Origin: Deltaproteobacteria bacterium
GTDB lineage: Bacteria; Desulfobacterota; Desulfobulbia; Desulfobulbales; UBA5123
Length of the DNA stretch: 5,918 nt
Assembly: GCA_021788685.1 (NCBI GenBank)
Contig: JAJYKH010000039.1
Span: forward strand, 1-5,918
Reading direction: 5' to 3'
Under the pieces are notes generated by a model that did no database searches, was not told the DNA's origin, and saw nothing but the letters and a program-made list of their open reading frames with translations. Made by a program: the position numbers and the translations under genes. Position 1 is the stretch's first letter; each line of letters opens with the position of its first letter. Positions 1 through 5,278 of this stretch are shown here, one piece after another.

Positions 1-8
1 GGGTAAGG

Positions 9-183
9 GCTGGCAGATAAGCGACCACAGGCACCGAATCTGCTTCGTCAGCGGCCTGTTCGCGTACCCGATCACAGCCTCACAGGCCGCTTTCGCGCAT
101 CTCCGGCACCTGTGATCGCTTACGAAAATGAGGCAGGAGCCGTCTTGACGCCCCGATGCCCCTGTGGTCGGTTACCTGGCAGG
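9..183. repeat. Compound palindromic element with inverted ends
   Basis: The segment is bounded by imperfect inverted repeats, 9-31 and 161-183, which agree at 19 of 23 positions when one is reverse-complemented; a 10-bp core (22-31 against 161-170) is perfect. Four copies of the motif CCTGTGRTCG (one with a changed first base) lie inside: 161-170 and 109-118 read on plus, 22-31 and 69-78 read on minus. Further inverted repeats nest within (18-38 with 102-122, and 50-59 with 82-91). No open reading frame of credible coding character covers it. It could be a small palindromic mobile or multicopy intergenic element, or the gene for a structured RNA; the window alone cannot decide. I do not recognise it as a named family. 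Confidence 0.5.
18..122 (-). ncRNA. Candidate structured RNA: long stem with apical helix
   Basis: Read as minus-strand RNA, 122-102 pairs with 38-18 in 21 uninterrupted pairs: 17 Watson-Crick and 4 G-U. On the plus strand the same four positions (25/115, 32/108, 33/107, 37/103) would be C-A mismatches, so the fold favours the minus strand. The helix continues through a tandem G-A/A-G step (positions 101-100 with 40-39) into three more pairs (99-97 with 43-41). After an internal loop, a perfect 10-bp GC-rich helix (91-82 with 59-50) closes a 22-nt apical loop. There is no promoter I can place for it. It lies downstream of the pal terminator on the same strand, so it would need its own promoter or readthrough, or be the leader of a gene beyond position 1. 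A DNA-level palindromic repeat is the main alternative. Confidence 0.4.
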
Positions 184-203
184 GGCCGACGGACTGCGGC
201 TCC
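136..203 (-). other. Second nested hairpin, adjoining the first
   Basis: The arms 136-142 and 197-203 (GGAGCCG and its complement) form a perfect 7-bp outer stem. Inside, 158-164 pairs perfectly with 180-186 (GCCCCTG with CAGGGGC), and 166-168 with 174-176 close a 5-nt loop. The inner hairpin contains one copy of the CCTGTGGTCG motif (161-170), which is also a perfect complement of 22-31 in the neighbouring element. The two stems are separated by unpaired stretches of 15 and 10 nt, so the outer stem is only moderately convincing. Both strands can form it. Confidence 0.3.
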
Positions 204-205
204 CC

Positions 206-243
206 CAAAAGAAACCGGAGCGGGGGCCTGGCCCCGCTCCGGT
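206..243 (-). terminator. Intrinsic terminator of pal
   Basis: A perfect 12-bp GC-rich stem (214-225 with 232-243, ACCGGAGCGGGG and its complement) has a 6-nt loop. On the minus strand it is followed directly by a T-rich tail (TTCTTTT, complement of 207-213). It begins 22 bp beyond the pal stop codon. On the plus strand there is no matching T-run, so it is one-directional. Confidence 0.85.
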
Positions 244-265
244 CGCAAACTGAAAGAAACCGGAT

Positions 266-814
266 TTACTGGATAACGAAATCGTCCCGCCGGTTCTGGG
301 ACCAAGCGGATTCGTCGTGTCCCATGGCCAGCGGTTTCTCCTCGCCGAAACTGATGGTGGAGAGCCTGTTTTCGGCGATGCCGAGATTCATGAGGTACTT
401 CTTGGCGCTCGTGGCCCGCCGCTCGCCAAGGGCCATGTTGTACTCGTTGGTGCCGCGCTCGTCGCAGTTGCCCTGGATCTGGATCCGGGTTTCCGGGTTG
501 TCCTTGAGGAAGCTGGCATCCTTCTCCATCCGGGACTCCTGGTCAGCCTTGATGTTGGACTGGTCGAAATCGAAGTACACCGGCAGCATGGGGGCGCTGG
601 TCCGCCCCTCGGAGATGGCGGCATTGCTGGCCGGTTGCGGGGCCGAGGAGAGGGACTCTTCGCCGGGGGCGGTTGCCGGCGCCGGCGCCTGAACCGCAGG
701 CTTGGTCTCCATCCCCTCGCCGGTCTGCACCTGCTTCTTGGCACAGCCGGCCGCGAACAGGGCCATCGAGGTCGTCAGGGACGCAACAGTAACCAACCGA
801 AGAACTTTTTTCAT
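266..814 (-). CDS. pal: Peptidoglycan-associated lipoprotein (Pal, OmpA-like)
   Basis: The 182-aa precursor starts with a lipoprotein signal peptide: basic MKK, a hydrophobic stretch, then a lipobox-like LFAAGC with the lipidated cysteine at residue 24. A Pro/Ala-rich linker follows (about 37-75), then an OmpA C-terminal domain (about 78-182) with PVYFDFD and the Pal signature GNCDERGTNEYN at 115-126 followed by ALGERRA. Asp118 and Arg133 match the pair that contacts meso-diaminopimelate in the OmpA family. The expected product is an outer-membrane lipoprotein that binds peptidoglycan and works with TolB during envelope constriction. The start at 814 is chosen because GGGAGGTGG lies just upstream and the signal peptide begins there; the frame stays open to 1006 but reads like non-coding sequence. 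It has its own terminator and no visible tol neighbour. The lipobox has Ala rather than Leu at -3, which is tolerated. Confidence 0.93.
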   Translation of the reverse strand: MKKVLRLVTVASLTTSMALFAAGCAKKQVQTGEGMETKPAVQAPAPATAPGEESLSSAPQPASNAAISEGRTSAPMLPVYFDFDQSNIKADQESRMEKDASFLKDNPETRIQIQGNCDERGTNEYNMALGERRATSAKKYLMNLGIAENRLSTISFGEEKPLAMGHDESAWSQNRRDDFVIQ

Positions 815-817
815 GAT

Positions 818-826
818 CCACCTCCC
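818..826 (-). promoter_or_regulatory. Ribosome binding site of pal
   Basis: Minus-strand GGGAGGTGG ends 3 nt before the ATG at 814-812, so its GGAGGT core is at a good distance. It decides the start against the longer open frame upstream. Confidence 0.8.
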
Positions 827-890
827 ACAAGTTGGTCGAGCATATTGGTTCCCACCGCAATTGGTGGTGAAACGGGTTTCGAGTTGGCTA

Positions 891-919
891 ACACTAAAGA
901 AATCAGAATGAAAGTTCAA
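891..919 (-). promoter_or_regulatory. Candidate sigma70-type promoter of pal
   Basis: Minus-strand TTGAAC (919-914) and TAGTGT (896-891) are separated by 17 bp. The -35 box is fair and the -10 box is poor (3 of 6). It would give a leader of roughly 70 nt, containing a small hairpin (852-856 with 863-867). It is the best candidate I see in an AT-richer patch upstream of pal, but it is a weak call. Confidence 0.35.
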
Positions 920-929
920 GATCTTTTTT

Positions 930-1004
930 GGACCGTCGCTACCCGCCACCGGGTCCCAAGGAAAAGTCTGTCGGCCTCGCCAAAAGCCGCTCCGCCGACG
1001 GTCC
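930..1004. repeat. Long-range 9-bp inverted repeat in the intergenic region
   Basis: Arms 930-938 (GGACCGTCG) and 996-1004 are perfect complements, enclosing 57 nt. Within them 941-945 and 950-954 form a small ACCCG/CGGGT hairpin. A T6 run precedes the left arm (924-929) and another T6 lies 18 nt after the right arm (1023-1028), but neither directly abuts the stem, so it is not a convincing terminator. It lies between the pal and glgP promoter candidates. Function unknown. Confidence 0.35.
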
Positions 1005-1094
1005 ACGCTGAGTAACGTCTTGTTTTTTCATTCCCATCCCCGGGGCTCAGGGGTTTTGCGAGATTACCAATTCTGCCGCCATCTTCATGATTTC

Positions 1095-1128
1095 CTGCCC
1101 GTAGATTTGGGAATTGACGGACGGGCAG
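1095..1128. promoter_or_regulatory. Inverted repeat around the glgP -35 box, possible operator
   Basis: CTGCCCGT (1095-1102) and ACGGGCAG (1121-1128) are perfect 8-bp inverted arms, 18 nt apart. The candidate -35 box (1114-1119) falls in the gap and the right arm falls in the promoter spacer. That placement suits a repressor or activator site. No regulator is identifiable from the window. Confidence 0.4.
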
Positions 1129-1142
1129 CCGGCAGGTAAAAC
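1114..1142 (+). promoter_or_regulatory. Sigma70-type promoter, likely for glgP
   Basis: TTGACG (1114-1119, 5 of 6 to consensus) and TAAAAC (1137-1142, 4 of 6) have a 17-bp spacer. Transcription would start near 1149-1150, giving a leader of about 115 nt. The leader can form a hairpin of 1157-1162 with 1185-1190 (CCCGCC/GGCGGG) and a 6-bp C-loop hairpin of 1216-1221 with 1226-1231. Confidence 0.55.
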
Positions 1143-1263
1143 ACCATGCTGCCTTTCCCGCCTTCGCAGGCTTTTCTTTGGGCCGGCGGGCGATGTGGTG
1201 TAGACTTATATAGCTCAGCCCCCCCGGGCTGTCAACGAGATTTACATCCATACGAAACTGCTC

Positions 1264-3459
1264 ATGAATATCCATTCTTCCATCGGCAGCGAGCAGGCCT
1301 TGCGGGACATGCTGGCCGTCAACCGCTGGGGCGCGTTCTTCGGGGTTTCCCAGCAGGTCCTCGACCGCGTCTGGAAAGGCCTTACCGCTCCGGAGGGGAA
1401 TTCCGTCACCTACATCTCCATGGAAATCGGCGCCGACCTGGACGTCTTCCATCCGGTCAAGGCCAGGCTCCTGGAGCTCGAGATCACCGAGAGCTCCGAT
1501 CCCCAGCTGAACGGGCTCGTCAAGCGGTTCGTGGAGGGTCCGGAGAAAATCCCGAACTACGGCGGCGGGTTGGGGGTACTGGCGGGCGACACCCTGAAGA
1601 GCTTCGCCGATCTCAAGGTCCCCGCCCTTGGCATCACTCTGCTCTATCGGAAAGGGTACTTCTCGCAGCTGGTCGATTCCCGGTTGGGCCAGATCGTCTG
1701 GGCACTGGAGTGGGAGCCCGAGAGCACCCCCACCCTCTACCTGCTGCGCGATCCGGCCCGCCCCGATTCTCCCCTGGAGATCGAGGTGCCCTTCTTCGAC
1801 CGGAACGACCGCCAGACCATCGCCCGCGCCCATCTCTGGCTCAAGACGGAGATCAACGCCACCCGCGACTTCTTCATTCCCGAGCTTCTCCTCGACTATG
1901 ACGTGGAAGGCTCGCCGGAGTGGATCCGCAAGTCCGCCCAGCACCTGTATGAGAGCAGCTCCGAGATGACCAAAGTCGTCCAGCGGCGGCTGCTCGGGGC
2001 CGGGGTCATTCCCGCCATGAAGGCACTGGGCGTCACCTCGAAGGCCCTCCACCTGAACGAGCAGCACGGGGTGGCCGTGGTCCTCCATCTCATCGCCGAG
2101 CGCCTCCAGGAGCGCTACGGGGCCGACTACACTCTGCGGGCCACCGACAAGGACATCCTGGAAGCGGCCCGCGAGGTGGCGGAGCGGGTGGTGTATACCA
2201 TCCACACCCCGGTCAAGGCCGGGCACGACCGCTTCAACAAGGACCTGTACGCGGAGGTCGGCCATTCCTTCTGCTCCCGGATACTGCAGCTTCTGGCGCG
2301 GGACGAGGTGGAGCCCTCCGTCTTCAATTTCACTTCCCTTGCCATGCGGGTCAACCGGGCCACCAACGCAGTCAGCCGGCTGCACCGGGAGGTGACCAGG
2401 AGACAGTTCCCCCAGTTCGCGGACAAAATCACCGCCATTACCAACGGGGTCCATCACCTCACCTGGATCAGCAAGGCCAAGGCCGAGCTGTACGACAGCT
2501 TTCCCGAGCTCGACAACTGGCGCCAGGACCCAGGGGCCTTCGCCCACGCCGACCTCCTGCTCCGGAACAACAAGTTCCGCACCTATCTGGAGGAGGCCTG
2601 GGCCGCGGACTCCCGGCGGCTGACCTCCTACATCAACGAGATGCTGACCCGCCACCGCAACCAGATGCAGGAGACCTGGATCGACCCGCCCAATTTCCTG
2701 TCCTACCTGGCGGAAGACGAGCGGGAGCTCCGGCCGGACATTTTCACCATCGGCTTTGCCCGCCGTTTCTCGACCTACAAGCGGGCGGACCTCATCTTCG
2801 ACGACATCGACACCCTGGCCTCCATCGTGGTGAAGAGCCGGCGGCCGGTCAACTTCGTTTTCGCCGGCAAGGCGCACCCGGCCGACCAACCCGGCCAGTC
2901 CCTGATCAAGCACATCCTGGGTCTGCAGAAGGATTTGTACCAGCGGAGCAACGGCCTCTTCAAGATGGTCTTCATCCCTGGCTACGACATGGCCATTGCC
3001 AAAATGATGGTGGCGGGAGTGCACGCCTGGCTGAACACCCCCAAACGGCCCTTGGAGGCGAGCGGCACCAGCGGCATGAAGGCGGCGATGAACGCGGTGC
3101 CCAACATCAGCACCCTCGACGGCTGGTGGGCCGAGGGCTACCACGACGGGCAGACGGGCTGGAAGTTCGGCTACGAAACCCCGATCGACATGGAAATCCT
3201 AAGCGAGACCCGCTCCGCCATGCTCTATGCCGAAGATTCCGATTCCTTTTACGAGCTGTTCCCGGAGCTGCTCGAAACTTTTTACGATCCGGCCCGCCGT
3301 CCCGAGTACATCGACAAGTGCATCATGAACCTGGTCCTCAACTGCCCCAAGTTCAACACCCACCGGATGGCGGCCGAGTACCTGGAGCGCTACGACATCG
3401 CGCTGCCCCCGGACATCGGCAGGCGGATCGACAAGCTCCGCGCCCTGTACACGAGCTGA
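1264..3459 (+). CDS. glgP: Alpha-glucan (glycogen) phosphorylase, GT35 short form
   Basis: The 731-aa protein is predicted to cleave alpha-1,4-glucan with phosphate, releasing glucose-1-phosphate in the cytoplasm. Visible blocks in order: YISMEIG (50-56), GGGLGVLAGD (100-109), GYFSQ (131-135), LHLNEQH (262-268), RRFSTYKR (500-507), FAGKAHPADQPG (from 533), and EASGTSGMK (598-606). By family comparison Lys606 is the residue that carries pyridoxal phosphate. The block pattern and length fit the 'more distant' bacterial and archaeal phosphorylases rather than the roughly 800-aa E. coli MalP/GlgP type; I do not see the N-terminal DUF3417 region that some members carry. The ATG at 1264 is the only standard start after the in-frame stop at 1201, yet it has no clear Shine-Dalgarno site. 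NEQH replaces the more usual NEGH. It is likely co-transcribed with the regulator gene 63 bp downstream. Confidence 0.93.
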   Translation: MNIHSSIGSEQALRDMLAVNRWGAFFGVSQQVLDRVWKGLTAPEGNSVTYISMEIGADLDVFHPVKARLLELEITESSDPQLNGLVKRFVEGPEKIPNYGGGLGVLAGDTLKSFADLKVPALGITLLYRKGYFSQLVDSRLGQIVWALEWEPESTPTLYLLRDPARPDSPLEIEVPFFDRNDRQTIARAHLWLKTEINATRDFFIPELLLDYDVEGSPEWIRKSAQHLYESSSEMTKVVQRRLLGAGVIPAMKALGVTSKALHLNEQHGVAVVLHLIAERLQERYGADYTLRATDKDILEAAREVAERVVYTIHTPVKAGHDRFNKDLYAEVGHSFCSRILQLLARDEVEPSVFNFTSLAMRVNRATNAVSRLHREVTRRQFPQFADKITAITNGVHHLTWISKAKAELYDSFPELDNWRQDPGAFAHADLLLRNNKFRTYLEEAWAADSRRLTSYINEMLTRHRNQMQETWIDPPNFLSYLAEDERELRPDIFTIGFARRFSTYKRADLIFDDIDTLASIVVKSRRPVNFVFAGKAHPADQPGQSLIKHILGLQKDLYQRSNGLFKMVFIPGYDMAIAKMMVAGVHAWLNTPKRPLEASGTSGMKAAMNAVPNISTLDGWWAEGYHDGQTGWKFGYETPIDMEILSETRSAMLYAEDSDSFYELFPELLETFYDPARRPEYIDKCIMNLVLNCPKFNTHRMAAEYLERYDIALPPDIGRRIDKLRALYTS

Positions 3460-3522
3460 GCGGCAGGGATTCTGGTCCCTTCGCCCTTGCTGACCGCTGA
3501 CAGCCGAGAGTCGATACCTTTT

Positions 3523-4359
3523 ATGTGGAAATCCAAAGACGTCTACTTCATCTCCGACAGCACCGGCATTCTCATCTCCAACCTGGCCCACGCCCTGCTC
3601 TGCCAATTCCCGGAGATCAACTTCCACGAGGAGAGGTTCCCCTTCGTCCGCACCGTGGAAGAAGCGCAGAAAATCCTCGGGTACATCCTCCGGGAATCGG
3701 GGGGGCGCCGCCCCCTGGTCTTCAGCACCATCACCGACCCCCGGGTGCGGGAAATCTTCGACTCTCCGGAAGTGGAGTTCTTCGATGCATTCGACTTCTT
3801 CCTGAAGCGGCTGGAGACGTGTCTCGAGGCCAAGGCCCTGCGGGTACCGGGTTTCTCCCGCCAAAAGGACCTCATTTCCATGGCCGACCGGGTGGAGGCC
3901 ATCCACTTCAGTATGGAGCACGACGACGGTTCCAGGGTTCAGGAATTCGAGGAGGCAGACGTGATCATGCTGGGCGTTTCCCGCTCGGGCAAGACCCCGG
4001 TGAGCGTTTACCTCGCCACCCAGATCGGGCTCAAGGCCGCCAACTTCCCCCTCACCAGCGAATATCTGGAGCAATACAAGCTCCCCGACCACATCCGCCG
4101 CCACGCCAAGCGGGCCATCGGCCTCACCACCACCCCGGAGCTGCTGCACACCATGCGAGAAAGGCGCTACGGCGGGAGCAAGTACGCCAACCTCGCCACC
4201 TGCAGGGAGGAGCTCCGCCAGGCGGAGCAGATTTTCGAGCGCTACCACATCCCGGTGGTGCACACCGCCGGCAAGTCCATCGAGGAAATCGCCACCCAGG
4301 TCCTCCAGGAGATCGGCCTCTCCAAGAAGCCGGCCGCCCTGACCGCTCAACCCGCCTGA
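3523..4359 (+). CDS. PEP synthase / pyruvate phosphate dikinase regulatory protein (PSRP)
   Basis: The 278-aa product belongs to the kinase-pyrophosphorylase family formerly DUF299. Members inactivate PEP synthase or pyruvate phosphate dikinase by ADP-dependent phosphorylation of a threonine near the catalytic histidine, and reactivate it by phosphate-dependent removal. Support: N-terminal DVYFISDSTG (6-15), RRPLVFSTITDP, an IHFSMEHDDG block, the P-loop GVSRSGKTP (151-159), AANFPLTSEYLEQYKLP, a GLTTTPELL segment and a closing SIEEIATQVLQEIGLS. Length is close to E. coli PpsR (277 aa). The start at ATG 3523 places the family N-terminus correctly; a TTG at 3487 would add 12 unlikely residues. 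The Shine-Dalgarno site is weak (GAGAG, 12 nt upstream), so translation may depend partly on the glgP transcript. Whether the target is PEP synthase or the dikinase cannot be told. Its 3' end overlaps the convergent deacetylase gene by 13 bp. Confidence 0.93.
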   Translation: MWKSKDVYFISDSTGILISNLAHALLCQFPEINFHEERFPFVRTVEEAQKILGYILRESGGRRPLVFSTITDPRVREIFDSPEVEFFDAFDFFLKRLETCLEAKALRVPGFSRQKDLISMADRVEAIHFSMEHDDGSRVQEFEEADVIMLGVSRSGKTPVSVYLATQIGLKAANFPLTSEYLEQYKLPDHIRRHAKRAIGLTTTPELLHTMRERRYGGSKYANLATCREELRQAEQIFERYHIPVVHTAGKSIEEIATQVLQEIGLSKKPAALTAQPA

Positions 4360-5207
4360 AGGGTTTGCCCGAAGAGGCTCAAGAGCCGGGCCGGGTCGAT
4401 CCTTTCTTCCGGGGGCAGCACCGCCGGCATCTTGGGCAGCACGAGCTTGCCGCCTGTCACCTTCCCCAACCGGTACAATTCCCCGAATACCATCCCGGCG
4501 GCCGGTTGGCCGAACCCGGCCAACAGCTCGGAGCCGCGGCGGACGGCGTCCATCATCCGGGCGGGCTGCCGCAGGTGATAGGGATGACGGGCGATTTCCC
4601 CCCGGTGGCGGGCGAGGGCGGCGATGAGCTGCGCCAGGTCCTCCGAAGCCACCCCCACCAGGAGATTGGGATCGCGCAAGGGGCGCCAGTATTCGGTCTC
4701 GGCAACCAGCACCTCGCCCCCCTTCTCCCGGGAAACACGCCCCAGGGCCTGGAGCACGAGGCGATGGGCCGCCACGTGGGCGGGATGCCCGTCCCCGCCA
4801 TGGGGGAGGAGGACCAGAACGGGCGGCTCCGCCGTCAAATGGCCCGCCACCGTCGCGAGAAGCCGCTCCCACCCGGCGGCATCGGCCTCCAGCTCCAGCC
4901 GCAGGGCGGGAAAAGCCAGGGGCTCGGCCGCCAGCCGCCAGTCGAAGCCGGCCACCCGGCAGGCCGCGGCCAGCTCCTCTTTCCGCTGCTCTTTCCGGGC
5001 CGGATCTCTTCCCAGGGTGAGGGCGAGGACGAGCACGGCGCAGCCCGCTTCCTGCCGGAGGCGCAGCGCCAGCCCGCCGGTGAGCATCTCATCGTCCGGG
5101 TGGGGAGCGCAGATGACCACCCGCGGCCCGGCTTGCCCGGGAGGCGGCCCAGGGGGAGGCTCTGCCGCCCCGGCGGTGATCCGGCGGCCGGATTCGAACG
5201 CCTCCAC
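4347..5207 (-). CDS. PIG-L/LmbE-family deacetylase, probably N-terminally frameshifted
   Basis: The intact frame encodes 286 aa from a GTG at 5207. Family members are zinc-dependent N-deacetylases acting on N-acetylglucosamine-type groups in sugar conjugates or thiols. The first metal motif is CAPHPDDEMLTGG (HPDDE at 36-40); the second is HGGDGHPAH (136-144). By analogy with MshB the ligands would be His36, Asp39 and His144; the aspartate in the usual HPDH is alanine here. A flexible PPPGPPPG stretch (18-24) precedes the core. The GTG has no Shine-Dalgarno site, and the same frame reads coding-like upstream (LDFDQWLAFVGRF) until a TGA just before it. A good ATG with GGAGGGGGAG upstream sits at 5257 in another frame; one extra C in the C5 run at 5246-5250 would join them into a protein of about 303 aa. 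No signal peptide is seen. It is downstream of the sensor kinase gene and likely co-transcribed with it. Substrate unknown. Confidence 0.85.
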   Translation of the reverse strand: MEAFESGRRITAGAAEPPPGPPPGQAGPRVVICAPHPDDEMLTGGLALRLRQEAGCAVLVLALTLGRDPARKEQRKEELAAACRVAGFDWRLAAEPLAFPALRLELEADAAGWERLLATVAGHLTAEPPVLVLLPHGGDGHPAHVAAHRLVLQALGRVSREKGGEVLVAETEYWRPLRDPNLLVGVASEDLAQLIAALARHRGEIARHPYHLRQPARMMDAVRRGSELLAGFGQPAAGMVFGELYRLGKVTGGKLVLPKMPAVLPPEERIDPARLLSLFGQTLQAG

Positions 5208-5245
5208 GAACCGGCCGACGAAGGCCAGCCACTGGTCGAAGTCCA

Positions 5246-5257
5246 GGGGGCGGCCAT
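5246..5257 (-). other. Probable original start and frameshift site of the deacetylase gene
   Basis: The ATG at 5257-5255 is followed by GCCG and a C5 run (complement of 5246-5250). Reading on from the ATG gives MAAPWTSTSGW and a low-plausibility frame; adding one C gives MAAPLDFDQW and runs into the deacetylase frame. Codons between 5244 and 5208 in the deacetylase frame end in G or C throughout, as expected of coding sequence in this genome. Causes could be a sequencing or assembly error, a real mutation, or slippage in the C run. Confidence 0.6.
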
Positions 5258-5261
5258 GTCA

Positions 5262-5271
5262 CTCCCCCTCC
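5262..5271 (-). promoter_or_regulatory. Ribosome binding site pointing to the ATG at 5257
   Basis: Minus-strand GGAGGGGGAG ends 4 nt before the ATG at 5257-5255, with its GGAGG core about 9 nt away. It lies in the 21-bp gap after the kinase stop codon and marks the intended start of the deacetylase. Confidence 0.7.
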
Positions 5272-5278
5272 AGAATCC

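Larger units (their letters stand above)
815..1263. other. Divergent intergenic region between pal and glgP
   Basis: This 449-bp stretch has no convincing gene. It holds the pal leader and candidate promoter (left), a 9-bp long-range inverted repeat (930-1004), two very short unconvincing minus-strand frames (1047-1088 and 939-1031), the glgP promoter with its flanking inverted repeat (1095-1142) and the glgP leader with two small hairpins. It is noticeably AT-richer than the flanking genes around 890-930 and 1200-1260. Confidence 0.7.

Noticed and set aside
9..203. Integron attC site, GEMM-type riboswitch, 6S RNA or tRNA as the identity of the left-end element
   Set aside because: The conserved attC core ends, the GEMM sequence blocks, the 6S bubble layout and a tRNA cloverleaf were each looked for and not found.
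939..1031. A 30-codon minus-strand frame starting MKKQDVTQRG
   Set aside because: It has an A-rich start but only a weak GGGA site upstream, overlaps the 930-1004 inverted repeat and has no recognisable product. Not supportable.
1047..1088. A 13-codon minus-strand frame (MKMAAELVISQNP) upstream of pal, as a possible leader peptide
   Set aside because: It is too far from pal, has a weak ribosome site, and no attenuator structure follows it.
1178..1206. Alternative glgP promoter TTGGGC-N17-TAGACT
   Set aside because: It matches consensus less well (3 of 6 and 4 of 6) than the TTGACG-N17-TAAAAC promoter upstream.
916..3144. A 742-codon open frame on the minus strand opposite glgP
   Set aside because: It is the antisense shadow of a GC-rich gene. 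The protein is low-complexity in G, V, D and L, has no recognised motif, and the plus strand carries an unmistakable phosphorylase.
3460..3522. Terminator between glgP and the regulator gene (AGGGA/TCCCT at 3465-3480)
   Set aside because: The stem is only 5 bp and no T-run follows.
4374..4390. Small GGCT/AGCC hairpin near the convergent stops as a shared terminator
   Set aside because: The 4-bp stem is weak, lies within the deacetylase coding sequence and has no T-tract on either strand.
3199..4872. A 557-codon minus-strand open frame and a 616-codon plus-strand frame (3525-5375)
   Set aside because: Both cross clear genes in other frames, are rich in G, P, R and A, and show no domain. The regulator, deacetylase and kinase frames explain the same bases better.
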